Assembly: GCF_001523745.2 (NCBI RefSeq)
Contig: NZ_CP013386.1
Span: forward strand, 1,178,001-1,242,000
Length of the DNA stretch: 64,000 nucleotides
Direction: 5' to 3'
Source of the DNA: Burkholderia mayonis
Lineage (GTDB): Bacteria; Pseudomonadota; Gammaproteobacteria; Burkholderiales; Burkholderiaceae
The notes below the pieces were generated by a model. The model saw nothing but the letters and a program-made list of their open reading frames with translations, made no database searches and was not told the origin of the DNA. The position numbers and the translations under genes were made by a program. Shown here piece by piece: positions 55,222 through 64,000 of the stretch (positions within the stretch are counted from its first letter, which is position 1; each line of letters begins with the position of its first letter).

Positions 55222-57324
55222 TCAGACCGTCGCGATCAGCGGATCGCTCGTGCTCGGCCGGCCGGTCTCGACGTGCCCCGCGAAGCGGCGCAGGAAGCCG
55301 TTCGGCGTGCCGTCGGAGACGGTCAGGTCGTACCAGCTTTGGCTGTCGCGCAGATCCCAGTAGTCGTTGATTCGCTGACCGGGCTTCAGCTCGTAGACAC
55401 GCGGGCTGTCGTTGCCGTACGCGTTCGCCACCGTGAGCCGCACCGTCGCGCGGCCGCGGTTCGACAGGCGCAGCGTGAGGTTGCCGTTCGCGACGTCGTA
55501 GCCGTAGATCACCTCCGGGTTCGCGGCGACGCCGAGCGCCGCCGCGGTCGAGCCGCGGAACTGGCACAGGAAGCCGTTCGGACCGTACACGGTCAGGTCG
55601 TAGAGGCTCAGCGTGAGCGCCGTGCTCCATTCGTCCGACAGCCGCTTGCGCGCTTCGACCGTGTACGCCCACGGACCGTCGATGCGATTCGCGGCCGTCA
55701 CCTGGAACGCCGCGCCCGCGCGGCCCGTGTTCGCGAACGTCAGCTTGAACTTGCCCGTCGACGTGTCGATGCGGCCGAACGCGAAGAGCTCGTACGGCAG
55801 CGCGCGAGCGGCGCGCAGGCCCGCTTCCTGTTTCGGCATCGACTGCACGACGGGCGGCACTGGCACGTAGCTCGGATGGCGGTTGCGATCGGGCGGCGCG
55901 TAGCCGCTCGTGTCGGGCAGTTGCGGCCAACTGCCGTCGGGGCTCGAGAAGTTGAACGCGGACGTGAGGTCGCCGCACACCGCGCGGCGCCACGGCGTCA
56001 CGTTCGGCGCGCGCACCGTATAGCGGTCATTGAAGCGCGCTTCGATGAATTGCAGCAGCGACGTGTGATCGAACGTCTGCGAGCAGACCCAGCCGCCTTT
56101 CGTCCACGGCGACACGACGAGCATCGGCACGCGCGGCCCGAGCCCGTAGGGCCCGGCCATGTGCTTCGCGTCGCCCGGGAAGATCTCGCCCGCGGTCGAT
56201 ACCGTCGACAGCCCGTTGTCGCGCGATTGCGGCGCGAACGGCGGCGCGACGTGATCGAAGAAGCCGTCGTTCTCGTCGTACGTGATGAAGAGCGCGGTCT
56301 TGCTCCACACGTCCGGATTCGACGTCAGCGCCTTCAATACCTGCTCGACGTACCACGCGCCGTAGTTCGACGGCCAGTTCGGATGCTCGGAATACGCTTC
56401 CGGCGCGCAGATCCACGACACCTGCGGCAGCGTGCCGTTCTTCACGTCCTGCTGCAGCACGTCGAAGAGGGTGCCGCCCGCGCTCACGTTCGTGCCCGTG
56501 CGCGCCTTGTCGTACAGCGGGCTGCCCGGCTGCGCGTCGCGGTACTGGTTGAAGTAGAGCAGCGAGTTGTCGCCGTAGTTGCCGATGTACGGATTCTGCG
56601 TCCAGCCCCACCCGCCCGCGGCGTCGAGGCCCGTGCCGATGTCCTGATAGATCTTCCACGACACGCCCGCCTGCTCGAGCGTCTCCGGATACGTGCTCCA
56701 GCCGTAGCCGGCTTCCTCGTTGCCGAGCACGGGGCCGCCGCCCGCGCCGTCGTTGCCGACGTAGCCCGTCCACATGTAGTAGCGGTTCGGATCGGTCGAG
56801 CTCGGGATCGAACAGTGGTATGCGTCGCAGATCGTGAACGCGTCGGCGAGCTGGTAGTGGAACGGGATGTCGTTGCGCTCGAGGTACGCCATCGTCGTCG
56901 TCCCCTTGTTCGCGATCCAGCGGTCGCAGCGGCCCTTGTTCCAGGCGCCGTGCGTGTCCTGCCAGCCGTGCGGCAGGTCCTGCAGGAACTGCATGCCGAG
57001 ATTGGACGCGTTCGGATGGAACGGCAGCAGCTCGGCCGGGCCCGCGAGCACCGGCTGATGAAACACCGACTTGCCGTTCTGCATCACGAGCGGGCGCGGA
57101 TCGCCGAAGCCGCGCACGCCGCGCAGCTTGCCGAAGTAATGGTCGAACGAGCGGTTTTCCTGCATCAGGACCACGACGTGCTCGATGTCGCGGATCGTAC
57201 CGGTGCGGCGGTTCGCGGGAATCGCGAGCGCTTCGCGGATCACGGGCGGAAAGAACTGCAAGGCGGCGGCGCCCGCCGTGCCGGCGGCGAGGCGCAGAAA
57301 GTCGCGGCGATTCTGTTTGGTCAT
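55222..57324 (-). CDS. Tat-exported phosphocholine-specific phospholipase C
   Basis: This is a 700-residue phospholipase C of the Pseudomonas PlcH/PlcN and Burkholderia Plc type, which hydrolyses phosphatidylcholine or sphingomyelin. The N-terminus KQNRRDFLRLAAGTAGAAAL is a Tat signal. The phosphoesterase domain shows IRDIEHVVVLMQENRSFDHY and ITYDENDGFFDHVAPP with metal-binding residues, and DHTSLLQFIEARF. Two small C-terminal beta domains (about 500-590 and 600-690) each repeat the GPNGFLCQFRG / GTPNGFLRRFAG theme. The start at 57324 was chosen because the longer frame passes through a tandem repeat. Which of the several Burkholderia plc genes it is cannot be told. Confidence 0.92.
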   Translation of the reverse strand: MTKQNRRDFLRLAAGTAGAAALQFFPPVIREALAIPANRRTGTIRDIEHVVVLMQENRSFDHYFGKLRGVRGFGDPRPLVMQNGKSVFHQPVLAGPAELLPFHPNASNLGMQFLQDLPHGWQDTHGAWNKGRCDRWIANKGTTTMAYLERNDIPFHYQLADAFTICDAYHCSIPSSTDPNRYYMWTGYVGNDGAGGGPVLGNEEAGYGWSTYPETLEQAGVSWKIYQDIGTGLDAAGGWGWTQNPYIGNYGDNSLLYFNQYRDAQPGSPLYDKARTGTNVSAGGTLFDVLQQDVKNGTLPQVSWICAPEAYSEHPNWPSNYGAWYVEQVLKALTSNPDVWSKTALFITYDENDGFFDHVAPPFAPQSRDNGLSTVSTAGEIFPGDAKHMAGPYGLGPRVPMLVVSPWTKGGWVCSQTFDHTSLLQFIEARFNDRYTVRAPNVTPWRRAVCGDLTSAFNFSSPDGSWPQLPDTSGYAPPDRNRHPSYVPVPPVVQSMPKQEAGLRAARALPYELFAFGRIDTSTGKFKLTFANTGRAGAAFQVTAANRIDGPWAYTVEARKRLSDEWSTALTLSLYDLTVYGPNGFLCQFRGSTAAALGVAANPEVIYGYDVANGNLTLRLSNRGRATVRLTVANAYGNDSPRVYELKPGQRINDYWDLRDSQSWYDLTVSDGTPNGFLRRFAGHVETGRPSTSDPLIATV

Positions 57325-57805
57325 GTTGTCGCTTCCTTGTTTGGAGTGGGGGCAAGACCGCCGGAGCGGCAGCGGCCGAATGGAAGTTGGTCGCGATACG
57401 TGATGCCGTTTTGCGCGGCAGCGCCGCCGCGCAACGTCGCCGGGAGGATATCGGGGAAACGGTGTCATTCGGATGAACGCGCGCCGATGCGCATACGGAT
57501 GCCGGATCGCGCGCTCGAATGCGACGACGCGGGTCGGGATCGACGCGGCGGATGCGGCGACGGGCGGAGGGCGGTTCGGCGGCGCGGCGGCGCGGCGCGA
57601 GCGGGCCGGCGACGAGCGTGGCCGAGATCGTGAGGATGGAGATTGCGGCGGTGGCTGCGAGAACTGCGAGAACTGCGAGAACTGCGAGAACTGCGAGAAC
57701 TGCGAGAACTGCGAGAACTGCGAGAACGTTCCGCGCCGCGGCGGCCGAAGGAGATGCGGGCGAAAGCGCGTGCGGATCAACACGCGGACGGGCGCGCGCG
57801 CCGCA
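57325..57805. other. Repeat-bearing gap between phospholipase C and pdxY
   Basis: This 481-base gap has no supported gene. It contains the 9-base tandem repeat at 57655-57726 and the phospholipase upstream region. Frames across the repeat are open on both strands (Glu-Asn-Cys or Phe-Ser-Gln units), which is a by-product of a unit length divisible by three. Confidence 0.55.
57655..57726. repeat. 9-base tandem repeat, 8 perfect units
   Basis: CTGCGAGAA is repeated eight times without error over 72 bases. Perfect identity of all units suggests recent expansion or active slippage, so copy number should vary between strains. It lies about 330 bases upstream of the phospholipase C start and 80 bases beyond the pdxY stop. 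Confidence 0.97.
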
Positions 57806-58669
57806 TCAATCCGCGCCCGTGACCCACGCGCCGAACCACTCGCTCGGCTGCGCGATCTCGTCCTGCGCGGCGACGAGTTCGAGCTCGTAGCGGCGCGCGT
57901 CGTAGGTCGCCTTGACGACCGCGTGCACGGCGGCGAGCGTGTGCTCGAACGCGGCGCGCACGCTGTCGCCGCGCAGTCGCCGCGCGACGAAGACCGCGCT
58001 CGTCAGGTCGCCGACGCCGACCGGATGCCGCGGAAACGCATACAGCGGACGCTGGCCGATCCACGCTTCGGTTCCGGTGACGACGAGCATGTTGAAACGG
58101 TCGGCGGGGCTGTTGCGGTCGTGAAGATGCTTGACGAGGATCACCTGCGGGCCGCGGCGGATGATCGAGCGGCATGCTTCGACAGCCTCGGCGACCGTCT
58201 CGATGCGCTGTCCCGCGAGCTTTTGCAGCTCGCTGTGATTGGGCGCCATGCCGTCCGCGAGCTCGGGCAGCTCGGCGACGATGAATTCTTCGACGCCGGG
58301 CTCGGGCCGGATGCCGCCCGTCTGTCCCATCGCGGGATCGCAGAAGTACCACGCATTCGGGTTCGTCGCCTTCACGGTGCGCACGATCTCGACGGCAGCG
58401 CGCGCCTGCGCGGGCGAGCCGAGGAAACCCGAGAGGACCGCGTCGCAGCGCTTCAACGCGCCGATCGCGGCGATGCCGTCGACGAGCTGCTCCATCTTCG
58501 CCGCGTCGATCGCGCTGCCCGCCCAATGGCCGTACTGCATGTGGTTCGACAACTGCACGGTGTTGAGCGGCCAGACGTTGACGCCGAGCCTTTGCATCGG
58601 AAACACTGCGGCGCTGTTGCCCGCATGGCCGTAGATGACGTGCGACTGGATGCTGAGGACGTTTTTCAT
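57806..58669 (-). CDS. pdxY: Pyridoxal kinase PdxY
   Basis: PdxY phosphorylates pyridoxal in B6 salvage. From the ATG at 58669 it is 287 residues and opens [20 protein letters not shown]. It has the ribokinase-fold segments [25 protein letters not shown] and the catalytic [18 protein letters not shown]. The frame extends 62 residues further upstream, but that stretch is not family-like. It diverges from the hydrolase gene across 185 bases. Confidence 0.95.
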   Translation of the reverse strand: MKNVLSIQSHVIYGHAGNSAAVFPMQRLGVNVWPLNTVQLSNHMQYGHWAGSAIDAAKMEQLVDGIAAIGALKRCDAVLSGFLGSPAQARAAVEIVRTVKATNPNAWYFCDPAMGQTGGIRPEPGVEEFIVAELPELADGMAPNHSELQKLAGQRIETVAEAVEACRSIIRRGPQVILVKHLHDRNSPADRFNMLVVTGTEAWIGQRPLYAFPRHPVGVGDLTSAVFVARRLRGDSVRAAFEHTLAAVHAVVKATYDARRYELELVAAQDEIAQPSEWFGAWVTGAD

Positions 58670-58854
58670 GATCGAGTGTGCCTGCACGCGGCAGGCGCGT
58701 CGGACTACGTCGAAAGATACATGACTTTCCCGCATTGGCGGAAACATCTGGTAATACAGTATCGCGGGTGTCGTCAGCCCGTCGAAAGTAAAATTGTGCG
58801 CGGCTTGCGCGAATGTCTGGCTTGCCGTTTCCTCCTCTTTTTTCGGCTTCGACA

Positions 58855-60078
58855 ATGTTCCGGATTCGCATAGAGTGGTTCGCGCGGCTCGCCGCGATAT
58901 CTGCGGCCGCCGTCATGGCGACGACGATGCCGGAAGCGTCGGCGTTCGCGGGCTCGCCGGGCGTTGCGTCGTCGGCAGGGGCATCCATGCCGTCGGCTGC
59001 CGTTCCAGTTGTCGCTTCGGGCGTCGCTTCGACTGCCGCCGCGCCGCAGGCGAGCGCTTCGCCTGCCGTCGCCGCGCAGACGAGCGCGGGCATGCGCGCG
59101 AAGGCCGACGGCCCTGCGTACGGCGCGGAGCTCGAGGGCTTCGCATACGCGTATCCGGTGCATCGCTACGCGTTCACGTCGCAGCGGGAGACGCTGCAGA
59201 TGGCGTACCTCGACGTGCGCCCCGAGCATCCGAACGGCCGTACTGTCGTCCTGCTGCACGGGAAAAACTTCTGCGCAGGCACGTGGGAGCAAACGATCGA
59301 CGTGCTGACGAAGGCGGGCTACCGCGTCGTCGCGCCGGACCAGATCGGTTTCTGCAAGTCGACGAAGCCCGCGCGTTATCAGTACAGCTTCCAGCAGCTT
59401 GCGCACAACACGCACGCGCTTCTCGAATCGATCGGCGTGAAGGACGCGACGATCGTCGGCCATTCGACGGGCGGCATGCTCGCCGCGCGCTACGCGCTGA
59501 TGTACCCGAAGGACACGCGGCAGCTCGTGCTCGTCAATCCGATCGGCCTCGAGGACTGGAAGGCGCTCGGCGTGCCGGCGCTGCCGGTCGACTACTGGTA
59601 CGCGCGCGAGCTGAAGACGACCGCGGACGGCATTCGCCGCTACGAGCAGCGCACGTACTACGCGGGCGAGTGGTCGCCCGCGTACGAGCGCTGGGTGCAG
59701 ATGCTCGCCGGCATGTATCGCGGGCCGGGGCGGGACATCGTCGCGTGGAATTCGGCGCTCGTCTACGACATGATCTTCACGCAGCCGGTGGTCTACGAGT
59801 TCGGCGCGATCAAGGTGCCGACGTTGCTCCTCATCGGCGACAAGGACACGACCGCGATCGGCAAGGACGTCGCGCCGCCCAACGTCCACGCGAAGCTCGG
59901 ACGCTATCCGGCGCTCGCGAAGCGCACGCAGGCGGCGATTCCGGGCGCGGTGCTCTACGAATTCCCGTCGCTCGGCCACGCGCCGCAGATCCAGGATCCG
60001 GCGACGTTCCACACGGCGCTGCTCGACGGGCTCGCGGATGTGAAGCCCGTGCACGCGATGCACTCGGCGAGCGAGTAG
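58855..60078 (+). CDS. Secreted alpha/beta hydrolase
   Basis: This 407-residue protein has a signal peptide (about 1-35), then an Ala/Ser-rich linker of about 60 residues. An alpha/beta-hydrolase domain follows with [18 protein letters not shown] (oxyanion region), the nucleophile elbow [15 protein letters not shown], the acid region LIGDKDTTA and the catalytic His in [10 protein letters not shown]. The substrate is unknown; the fold covers esterases, lipases and dehalogenases. An upstream ATG at 58813 would add 14 residues before the signal peptide. A GC-rich hairpin without a T-run (60083-60101) follows the stop. Confidence 0.85.
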   Translation: MFRIRIEWFARLAAISAAAVMATTMPEASAFAGSPGVASSAGASMPSAAVPVVASGVASTAAAPQASASPAVAAQTSAGMRAKADGPAYGAELEGFAYAYPVHRYAFTSQRETLQMAYLDVRPEHPNGRTVVLLHGKNFCAGTWEQTIDVLTKAGYRVVAPDQIGFCKSTKPARYQYSFQQLAHNTHALLESIGVKDATIVGHSTGGMLAARYALMYPKDTRQLVLVNPIGLEDWKALGVPALPVDYWYARELKTTADGIRRYEQRTYYAGEWSPAYERWVQMLAGMYRGPGRDIVAWNSALVYDMIFTQPVVYEFGAIKVPTLLLIGDKDTTAIGKDVAPPNVHAKLGRYPALAKRTQAAIPGAVLYEFPSLGHAPQIQDPATFHTALLDGLADVKPVHAMHSASE

Positions 60079-60250
60079 GCGTCGCCGCGCCGGGCGCGGC
60101 GAGGTTCGGCGGGGCGGGGAGAGGCGCGCGTTCCCGCTTCGCGGCGGCGTCTTGAGTGTCCGGGCATCGCCGCGCAGTCGCTCATCGTCCGCTATGCGAG
60201 GGCTTTCACGCGGCGGCGTTCGTATTCCTGCACGACGTATCTTCGTACCG

Positions 60251-60310
60251 GCGTCGGCGTCGGCGTCGGCGTCGACATCGGCGTCGACATCGACATCGAC
60301 ATCGACATCG
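60251..60310. repeat. Hexanucleotide tandem repeat (GCGTCG/ACATCG, 10 units)
   Basis: Ten hexamers span 60 bases: four GCGTCG, one ACATCG, one GCGTCG and four ACATCG. The block structure suggests expansion of two unit variants. It lies in the convergent gap 60079-60375 between the hydrolase and the monooxygenase, which holds no supported gene. Confidence 0.95.
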
Positions 60311-60375
60311 CCGTCATATCACGCCGGATTCGCGCCGCTACGGCGCGTCAATCCGCCACGCCGCCGCTTCCCCCG

Positions 60376-61386
60376 TCAACCCGCCGCTTCATCGCGCAGC
60401 TCGTCGCGCACCTGCGCGGCAATTTCATACGAACGCAGCCGCGCGCCGTGATCGTAGATCTGCGCGGCGACGATCAGCTCGTCCGCGCCCGTCTGCGCGA
60501 TCAGCCGCCGCAGCCGCTCGCGCACGGTGTCGCGCGAACCGATCGCCGCGAACGACAGCGCGTGCGCGACGTTGGCGAGCTCCTGCTCGGTCGCGCCGAG
60601 CGCGTCGAGCGACTCGACGGGCGGCGGCAGCTGCCCGGGCGTGCCGCGCCGCAGCTTCAGGAACTGCTGCTGCAGCGACGTGAAGAGGCGCCGCGCTTCG
60701 TCGTCGGTGTCGGCGGCGAACACGTTCACGCCGACTATCGCATATGGCTTCGCGAGTTCGGCGGACGGCCGGAACTGCGCGCGGTACACGTCGAGCGCGC
60801 GCATCAGGTAGTCGGGTGCGAAGTGCGACGCGAACGCGAACGGCAGCCCGAGCATCGCGGCGAGCTGCGCGCTGAAGAGGCTCGAGCCGAGCAGCCAGAT
60901 CGGCACGTCGAGCCCCGCTCCTGGCACCGCGCGCACGCGCTGGCCGGGGACGGGCGCGGCGAAGTAGCGCTGCAGCTCGACGACGTCGTCCGGAAACGAA
61001 TCCGCGCTGCCGACCAGATCGCGCCGCAGCGCACGGGCCGTCGTCTGGTCGGTGCCGGGCGCGCGCCCGAGACCGAGATCGATGCGCCCGGGGTAGAGCG
61101 ACGCGAGCGTGCCGAACTGCTCGGCGATCACGAGCGGCGCGTGGTTCGGCAGCATCACGCCGCCCGAGCCGACGCGAATCGTCTGCGTCGCGCCCGCGAC
61201 GTGGCCGATCACGACCGCGGTCGCCGCGCTCGCGATGCCGGGCATGTTGTGGTGCTCGGCGAGCCAGTAGCGGCGATAGCCGAGGCGCTCGGCGTGCCGG
61301 GCGAGATCGACGGCGTGGCGAAACGCCAGTGCGGCGTCGGCGCCGGCGGGAATCGGCGCGAGGTCGAGAACGGAAAACGGAATCAT
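60376..61386 (-). CDS. Luciferase-like (LLM-class) flavin-dependent monooxygenase
   Basis: This 336-residue protein of the bacterial-luciferase fold resembles the YhbW-type group. It opens [20 protein letters not shown]. The motifs [43 protein letters not shown] and [13 protein letters not shown] are typical of this group. It would use FMNH2 from a separate reductase, and the substrate is unknown. The start at 61386 was chosen; the frame extends 28 residues further upstream without family likeness. Confidence 0.9.
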   Translation of the reverse strand: MIPFSVLDLAPIPAGADAALAFRHAVDLARHAERLGYRRYWLAEHHNMPGIASAATAVVIGHVAGATQTIRVGSGGVMLPNHAPLVIAEQFGTLASLYPGRIDLGLGRAPGTDQTTARALRRDLVGSADSFPDDVVELQRYFAAPVPGQRVRAVPGAGLDVPIWLLGSSLFSAQLAAMLGLPFAFASHFAPDYLMRALDVYRAQFRPSAELAKPYAIVGVNVFAADTDDEARRLFTSLQQQFLKLRRGTPGQLPPPVESLDALGATEQELANVAHALSFAAIGSRDTVRERLRRLIAQTGADELIVAAQIYDHGARLRSYEIAAQVRDELRDEAAG

Positions 61387-62058
61387 GGCGAAGTGAAGAC
61401 CGGTGGCATAGAGGACGGAACGCGGGCCGACGCGCATGCGGCGCGGCCTGCCGGTGATGCGTGTACGCAACAGGTGCGGTCGATTGTGCCAAAGCGTTCC
61501 GGATCGCGTCGGCGGCCGAAAGATATCCCTGCCGGCGACAGGGACGAGCGAAGGCGCCGACGTGACGCGGTGCGGCGCGAAAGATTGTTCTGTAATAGAC
61601 TGTAATCGCGAGAAATACGATGAAATCTGAGCCGATTTGGCTCGAATATTTCATCTGGTACAAAAATCCACAGAAACCCTTACGTTTTGGACAGCGTGCG
61701 TCCTGCAAAGCGCTTACGTTAATACGAGGGCAATTGCGTGGAAATTGACTGCATCTGCGTGGATTTGCTGTTCAGAAACAGTGCTTTTCGGCGTGCGAGG
61801 CAAGCGTTGCCCGCGTGTCGCTGCTAAAATTCGCGGCCTACATACCAATCGCGCTCACGGATTCCGTTCTATTCCCCCTGCGCTTGCCGCGAAAAGTCGC
61901 ACGAGGAGCCTCGGGATAGCGGCCGCACGGCCGGTTCCGGTGCGTTGCGCGTCGTTGAAAGTGCAAGTAAGAGGAGTTGGGATCGTGCTCGAAATCGTCC
62001 CCGCCAAAACACCGCGTTCCCGTTTTGTCTGCCGCCCGATCGTTCGGAGGCGCGCGGC
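61387..62058. other. Long divergent gap upstream of hpnI
   Basis: This 672-base gap contains an AT-rich core (about 61570-61790). It includes an imperfect dyad at 61620-61654 and a short possible leader frame at 61985-62062 that runs into hpnI. The promoters of the leftward monooxygenase and rightward hopanoid genes must lie here. No other supported gene was found. Confidence 0.5.
61620..61654. promoter_or_regulatory. Dyad-symmetric element upstream of hpnI
   Basis: ATGAAAT at 61620-61626 is the inverse of ATTTCAT at 61648-61654, and inside it GAGCC (61629-61633) is the inverse of GGCTC (61639-61643). The nested dyad lies in the AT-rich core of the gap and could be an operator or a small hairpin. 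Confidence 0.45.
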
Positions 62059-62062
62059 ATGA
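61985..62062 (+). CDS. Possible 25-codon leader peptide overlapping hpnI
   Basis: A GTG at 61985 stands eight bases after a strong AAGAGGAG ribosome site. The frame reads VLEIVPAKTPRSRFVCRPIV, then five more residues, and stops in a TGA that overlaps the hpnI ATG (ATGA). It has no known family and is basic. The ribosome site and exact overlap suggest real translation coupled to hpnI, but chance cannot be excluded for so short a frame. Confidence 0.3.
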   Translation: MLEIVPAKTPRSRFVCRPIVRRRAA

Positions 62063-63237
62063 CGGGATCGCTTTCCATCGTCGAATGGGCGTTGCTCGCG
62101 CTCACCTGCGCGTCGTGCGGCTATGCGGTGCTCGCCGCGTTCGCGCCCGCGCCGCGCGTGCCGCGCACGGCCGCACGCGACGGCTTCGAGCCCGTCAGCG
62201 TGCTGAAGCCGCTGTGCGGATCGGAGCCGCATCTCCATGAGAATCTCGCGACCTTCTGCGAGCAGCGGCACCCGCGCTACCAACTGCTGTTCGGCGTCGC
62301 GTCGGCCGCCGATCCGGCCGTCGCCGTCGTGCGCCGGCTGCAGGCCGACTATCCCGAGTGCGACATCGAGCTCGTGATCGACGCGCGCGTGTACGGCTCG
62401 AACCTGAAAGTCAGCAATCTCGTCAATCTCGCCGAGCATGCGCGCTACGACCGCCTCGTGATCGCCGACAGCGACATCGCGGTCGAACCCGATTATCTGA
62501 CCCGCGTGACGGCGCCGCTCGCTGATCCGACGGTCGGTGTCGTCACTTGCCTGTATCATGCGCGCAGCGTCGGCGGCTTCTGGACGCGGATCGGCGCGCA
62601 ATTCGTCGATGCGTGGTTCGCGCCGTCGGTCCGGATCACCCATCTCGGCGGGTCGAGCCGCTTCGGGTTCGGCGCGACGCTTGTGCTGACGCGCGCGACG
62701 CTCGATGCGATCGGCGGCTTCAAGGCGCTGAAGGACGAGCTCGCGGACGACTACTGGCTCGCCGAACTGCCGCGCCGCCTCGGGTTGCGCACGGTGCTGT
62801 CCGAGGTGAACGTGGCGACCGACGTCGCGGAGCCGTCGTTCGCGCCGCTGTGGCTGCGCGAGACGCGCTGGCTGCGCACGATCCGCTCGCTGAATCCGGC
62901 TGGGTTCGCATTCCTGTTCATCACGTTCACCGCGCCGTGGCTCGCTATCGGCGCGGCGCTCGCCGCGTGGCTCGGCCCGACGTCGGCGGCGGGTGCGACG
63001 GCCGGCGCGGCGGCCGCGATCGGCACGGTCGCGCGACTCGCGCTGCATGCGCGCAGCTCGGACGGTTGGCGCGCGTTCTGGAGCGATTTGCCGCTCGTGC
63101 TGGTGCGCGACGCGCTGCTCGCACTCGAGTGGCTCGCCGCCGCGTTCGGCACGCAGGTCGTGTGGCGCGGCGCGCGGATGACGGTCGTCGGCGGCGATGC
63201 GCGCGCGACGGTCGTGGAGGCGGGCGACGGGCGCTGA
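62059..63237 (+). CDS. hpnI: Hopanoid glucosaminyl-type glycosyltransferase HpnI
   Basis: HpnI adds N-acetylglucosamine to bacteriohopanetetrol in hopanoid side-chain synthesis. The 392-residue ceramide-glucosyltransferase-like GT2 protein has an N-terminal membrane helix and the segments PVSVLKPLCGSEPHLHENL. The DxD motif is VIADSDIAVEPDYL; ELADDYWLAELPRRLG and the (Q/R)xxRW motif RETRWLRTI follow. C-terminal membrane helices complete it. The start at 62059 follows CGGAGG. The radical-SAM gene hpnJ follows, which supports the hopanoid assignment. Confidence 0.92.
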   Translation: MTGSLSIVEWALLALTCASCGYAVLAAFAPAPRVPRTAARDGFEPVSVLKPLCGSEPHLHENLATFCEQRHPRYQLLFGVASAADPAVAVVRRLQADYPECDIELVIDARVYGSNLKVSNLVNLAEHARYDRLVIADSDIAVEPDYLTRVTAPLADPTVGVVTCLYHARSVGGFWTRIGAQFVDAWFAPSVRITHLGGSSRFGFGATLVLTRATLDAIGGFKALKDELADDYWLAELPRRLGLRTVLSEVNVATDVAEPSFAPLWLRETRWLRTIRSLNPAGFAFLFITFTAPWLAIGAALAAWLGPTSAAGATAGAAAAIGTVARLALHARSSDGWRAFWSDLPLVLVRDALLALEWLAAAFGTQVVWRGARMTVVGGDARATVVEAGDGR

Positions 63238-63263
63238 AGGGCGCCGGCACATACACGGGATGC

Positions 63264-63294
63264 GCGGGCGGCGACAGGCCGCCCGCGGTTTTCG
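63264..63294 (+). terminator. Terminator-like hairpin between hpnI and hpnJ
   Basis: GCGGGCGGC and GCCGCCCGC form a 9-bp stem around GACAG, followed by GGTTTTC. The T-run is short, so termination would be partial. Confidence 0.55.
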
Positions 63295-63305
63295 AAACGA
63301 AACAT

Positions 63306-63334
63306 TTGTACTCGAACGAATTGATATCTATGCA
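63306..63334 (+). promoter_or_regulatory. Candidate promoter for hpnJ
   Basis: TTGTAC (63306-63311) and TATGCA (63329-63334) are 17 bases apart, similar in form to the yceD promoter. Transcripts would begin only about 12 bases before the hpnJ ATG, leaving a very short leader, so this is tentative. Confidence 0.35.
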
Positions 63335-63353
63335 GCAGGCTACCGGAGCATTC

Positions 63354-64000
63354 ATGAAAACGCTGTTCTTGCAGGCCCCTTCGTACGACGGCTTCGACGG
63401 CGGTGCGGGCTCCCGCTATCAGGCGAAGCGCGAGATCCGATCCTTCTGGTATCCGACGTGGCTCGCGCAGCCGGCCGCGCTCGTGCCGGGCAGCCGCGTC
63501 GTCGACGCGCCGGCCGACGGCCTGTCGGTCAAGGAGACGCTCGAGATCGCGAAAGACTACGATCTCGTGATCATCCACACGAGCACGCCGTCGTTCCCGA
63601 CCGACGCGATGTTCGCGGAAGACCTGAAGAAGATGAAGCCGTCGATGCTGGTCGGCATGGTCGGCGCGAAGGTGGCGGTCGATCCGCACAACTCGCTGAC
63701 GGCGACGGAAGCGATCGACTTCGTCTGCCGCGAGGAATTCGACTACACGTGCAAGGACATCGCGGCAGGCTTGCCGTTCGCCGAGATCCTCGGCATGAGC
63801 TACCGCGCGAAGGACGGCTCGATCGAGCACAACGGCCCGCGTCCGATGATCGAGAACATGGACGAGCTGCCGTTCGTCGCGCCCGTCTACAAGCGCGACC
63901 TGAAGATCGACAACTACTTCATCGGCTACCTGAACTATCCGTACGTGTCGATCTACACGGGCCGAGGCTGCCGCTCGAAGTGCACGTTCTGCCTGTGGCC
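63354..64000 (+). CDS. hpnJ: Hopanoid radical-SAM protein HpnJ, 3' end cut by window edge
   Basis: HpnJ is a B12-dependent-type radical-SAM enzyme. It is linked to bacteriohopanetetrol cyclitol ether synthesis, in which it would rearrange the sugar added by HpnI to the cyclitol. The visible 215 codons begin MKTLFLQAPSYDGFDGGAGS, then an N-terminal cobalamin-binding-like domain (VIIHTSTPSFPTDAMFAEDL). The cluster motif CRSKCTFC lies at the window's end in TGRGCRSKCTFCLWP. The start at 63354 has CCGGAGC in good spacing; an in-frame ATG at 63330 is an alternative. Confidence 0.92.
   Translation, partial: MKTLFLQAPSYDGFDGGAGSRYQAKREIRSFWYPTWLAQPAALVPGSRVVDAPADGLSVKETLEIAKDYDLVIIHTSTPSFPTDAMFAEDLKKMKPSMLVGMVGAKVAVDPHNSLTATEAIDFVCREEFDYTCKDIAAGLPFAEILGMSYRAKDGSIEHNGPRPMIENMDELPFVAPVYKRDLKIDNYFIGYLNYPYVSIYTGRGCRSKCTFCLW

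Noticed and set aside
57655..57726. Tandem nonamers considered as a CRISPR array
   Set aside because: Units are contiguous with no spacers and are only 9 bases long; no cas genes are present in the window.
61387..61800. The AT-rich block considered as a phage or insertion-sequence remnant
   Set aside because: No transposase or integrase-like translation, no terminal inverted repeats and no target duplication could be seen.

Overview
The window is a high-GC chromosomal segment that reads as Burkholderia, most likely the pseudomallei/thailandensis/mallei group. The evidence is the fab gene order, an EF-P with Arg32 next to EarP, hopanoid genes hpnI and hpnJ, a Tat-exported phospholipase C of the Plc type, and several short tandem repeats. 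The species call is inference from recognised protein families; no database was searched. Most of the window is densely packed core genome.

Region by region: 1-4739 holds the start of moaA and rne on the minus strand, with a long gap to the divergent rluC. 4740-7815 is rluC, a HAD phosphatase, a Rieske protein and an S49 peptidase, with overlapping or very short junctions. 7835-9201 (minus) is an RsmI-like methyltransferase and maf/yceF. 9310-16233 is the fatty-acid block: promoter, yceD, rpmF, plsX, fabH, fabD, fabG, acpP, fabF, with internal terminator-like hairpins after rpmF and acpP. 16245-20943 is a YgfX-like protein and the envelope-stress operon rpoE-rseA-rseB-mucD plus a coupled glutaredoxin-like protein. 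21157-29545 is lepA-lepB-rnc-era-recO-pdxJ-acpS-nagZ, joining translation, secretion, RNA processing, repair, cofactor supply and peptidoglycan recycling.

29592-33228 (minus) is an orphan NtrC-like regulator with altered motifs, then efp and its arginine rhamnosyltransferase earP. 33389-36869 is uvrC, pgsA and a tRNA operon (Gly, Gly, Cys) with its own strong promoter. Directly after tRNA-Cys lies the N-terminal relic of a tyrosine integrase, the clearest sign of past mobile DNA. 37188-46305 is accessory metabolism: CPBP protease, free-Met-sulfoxide reductase, LysR/pirin pair, GNAT, a copper-delivery operon (sco, pcuAC, ctaG) for cytochrome oxidase, and otsBA for trehalose. 46636-54497 holds an ABC exporter, a GT4 glycosyltransferase, two membrane proteins, an FAD oxidoreductase and an amino-acid binding protein. 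55222-61386 holds phospholipase C, pdxY, an alpha/beta hydrolase and a luciferase-like monooxygenase, separated by repeat-rich gaps. The window ends in the hopanoid side-chain genes hpnI and hpnJ (cut).

I found no CRISPR array, no intact prophage and no clear new multi-gene system. The most promising unexplained items are the low-complexity tail of RNase III together with a 14-bp hairpin in its leader, the regulator with a degenerate sigma54 loop, the integrase relic, a possible leader peptide ahead of hpnI, and three tandem repeat tracts near gene starts.
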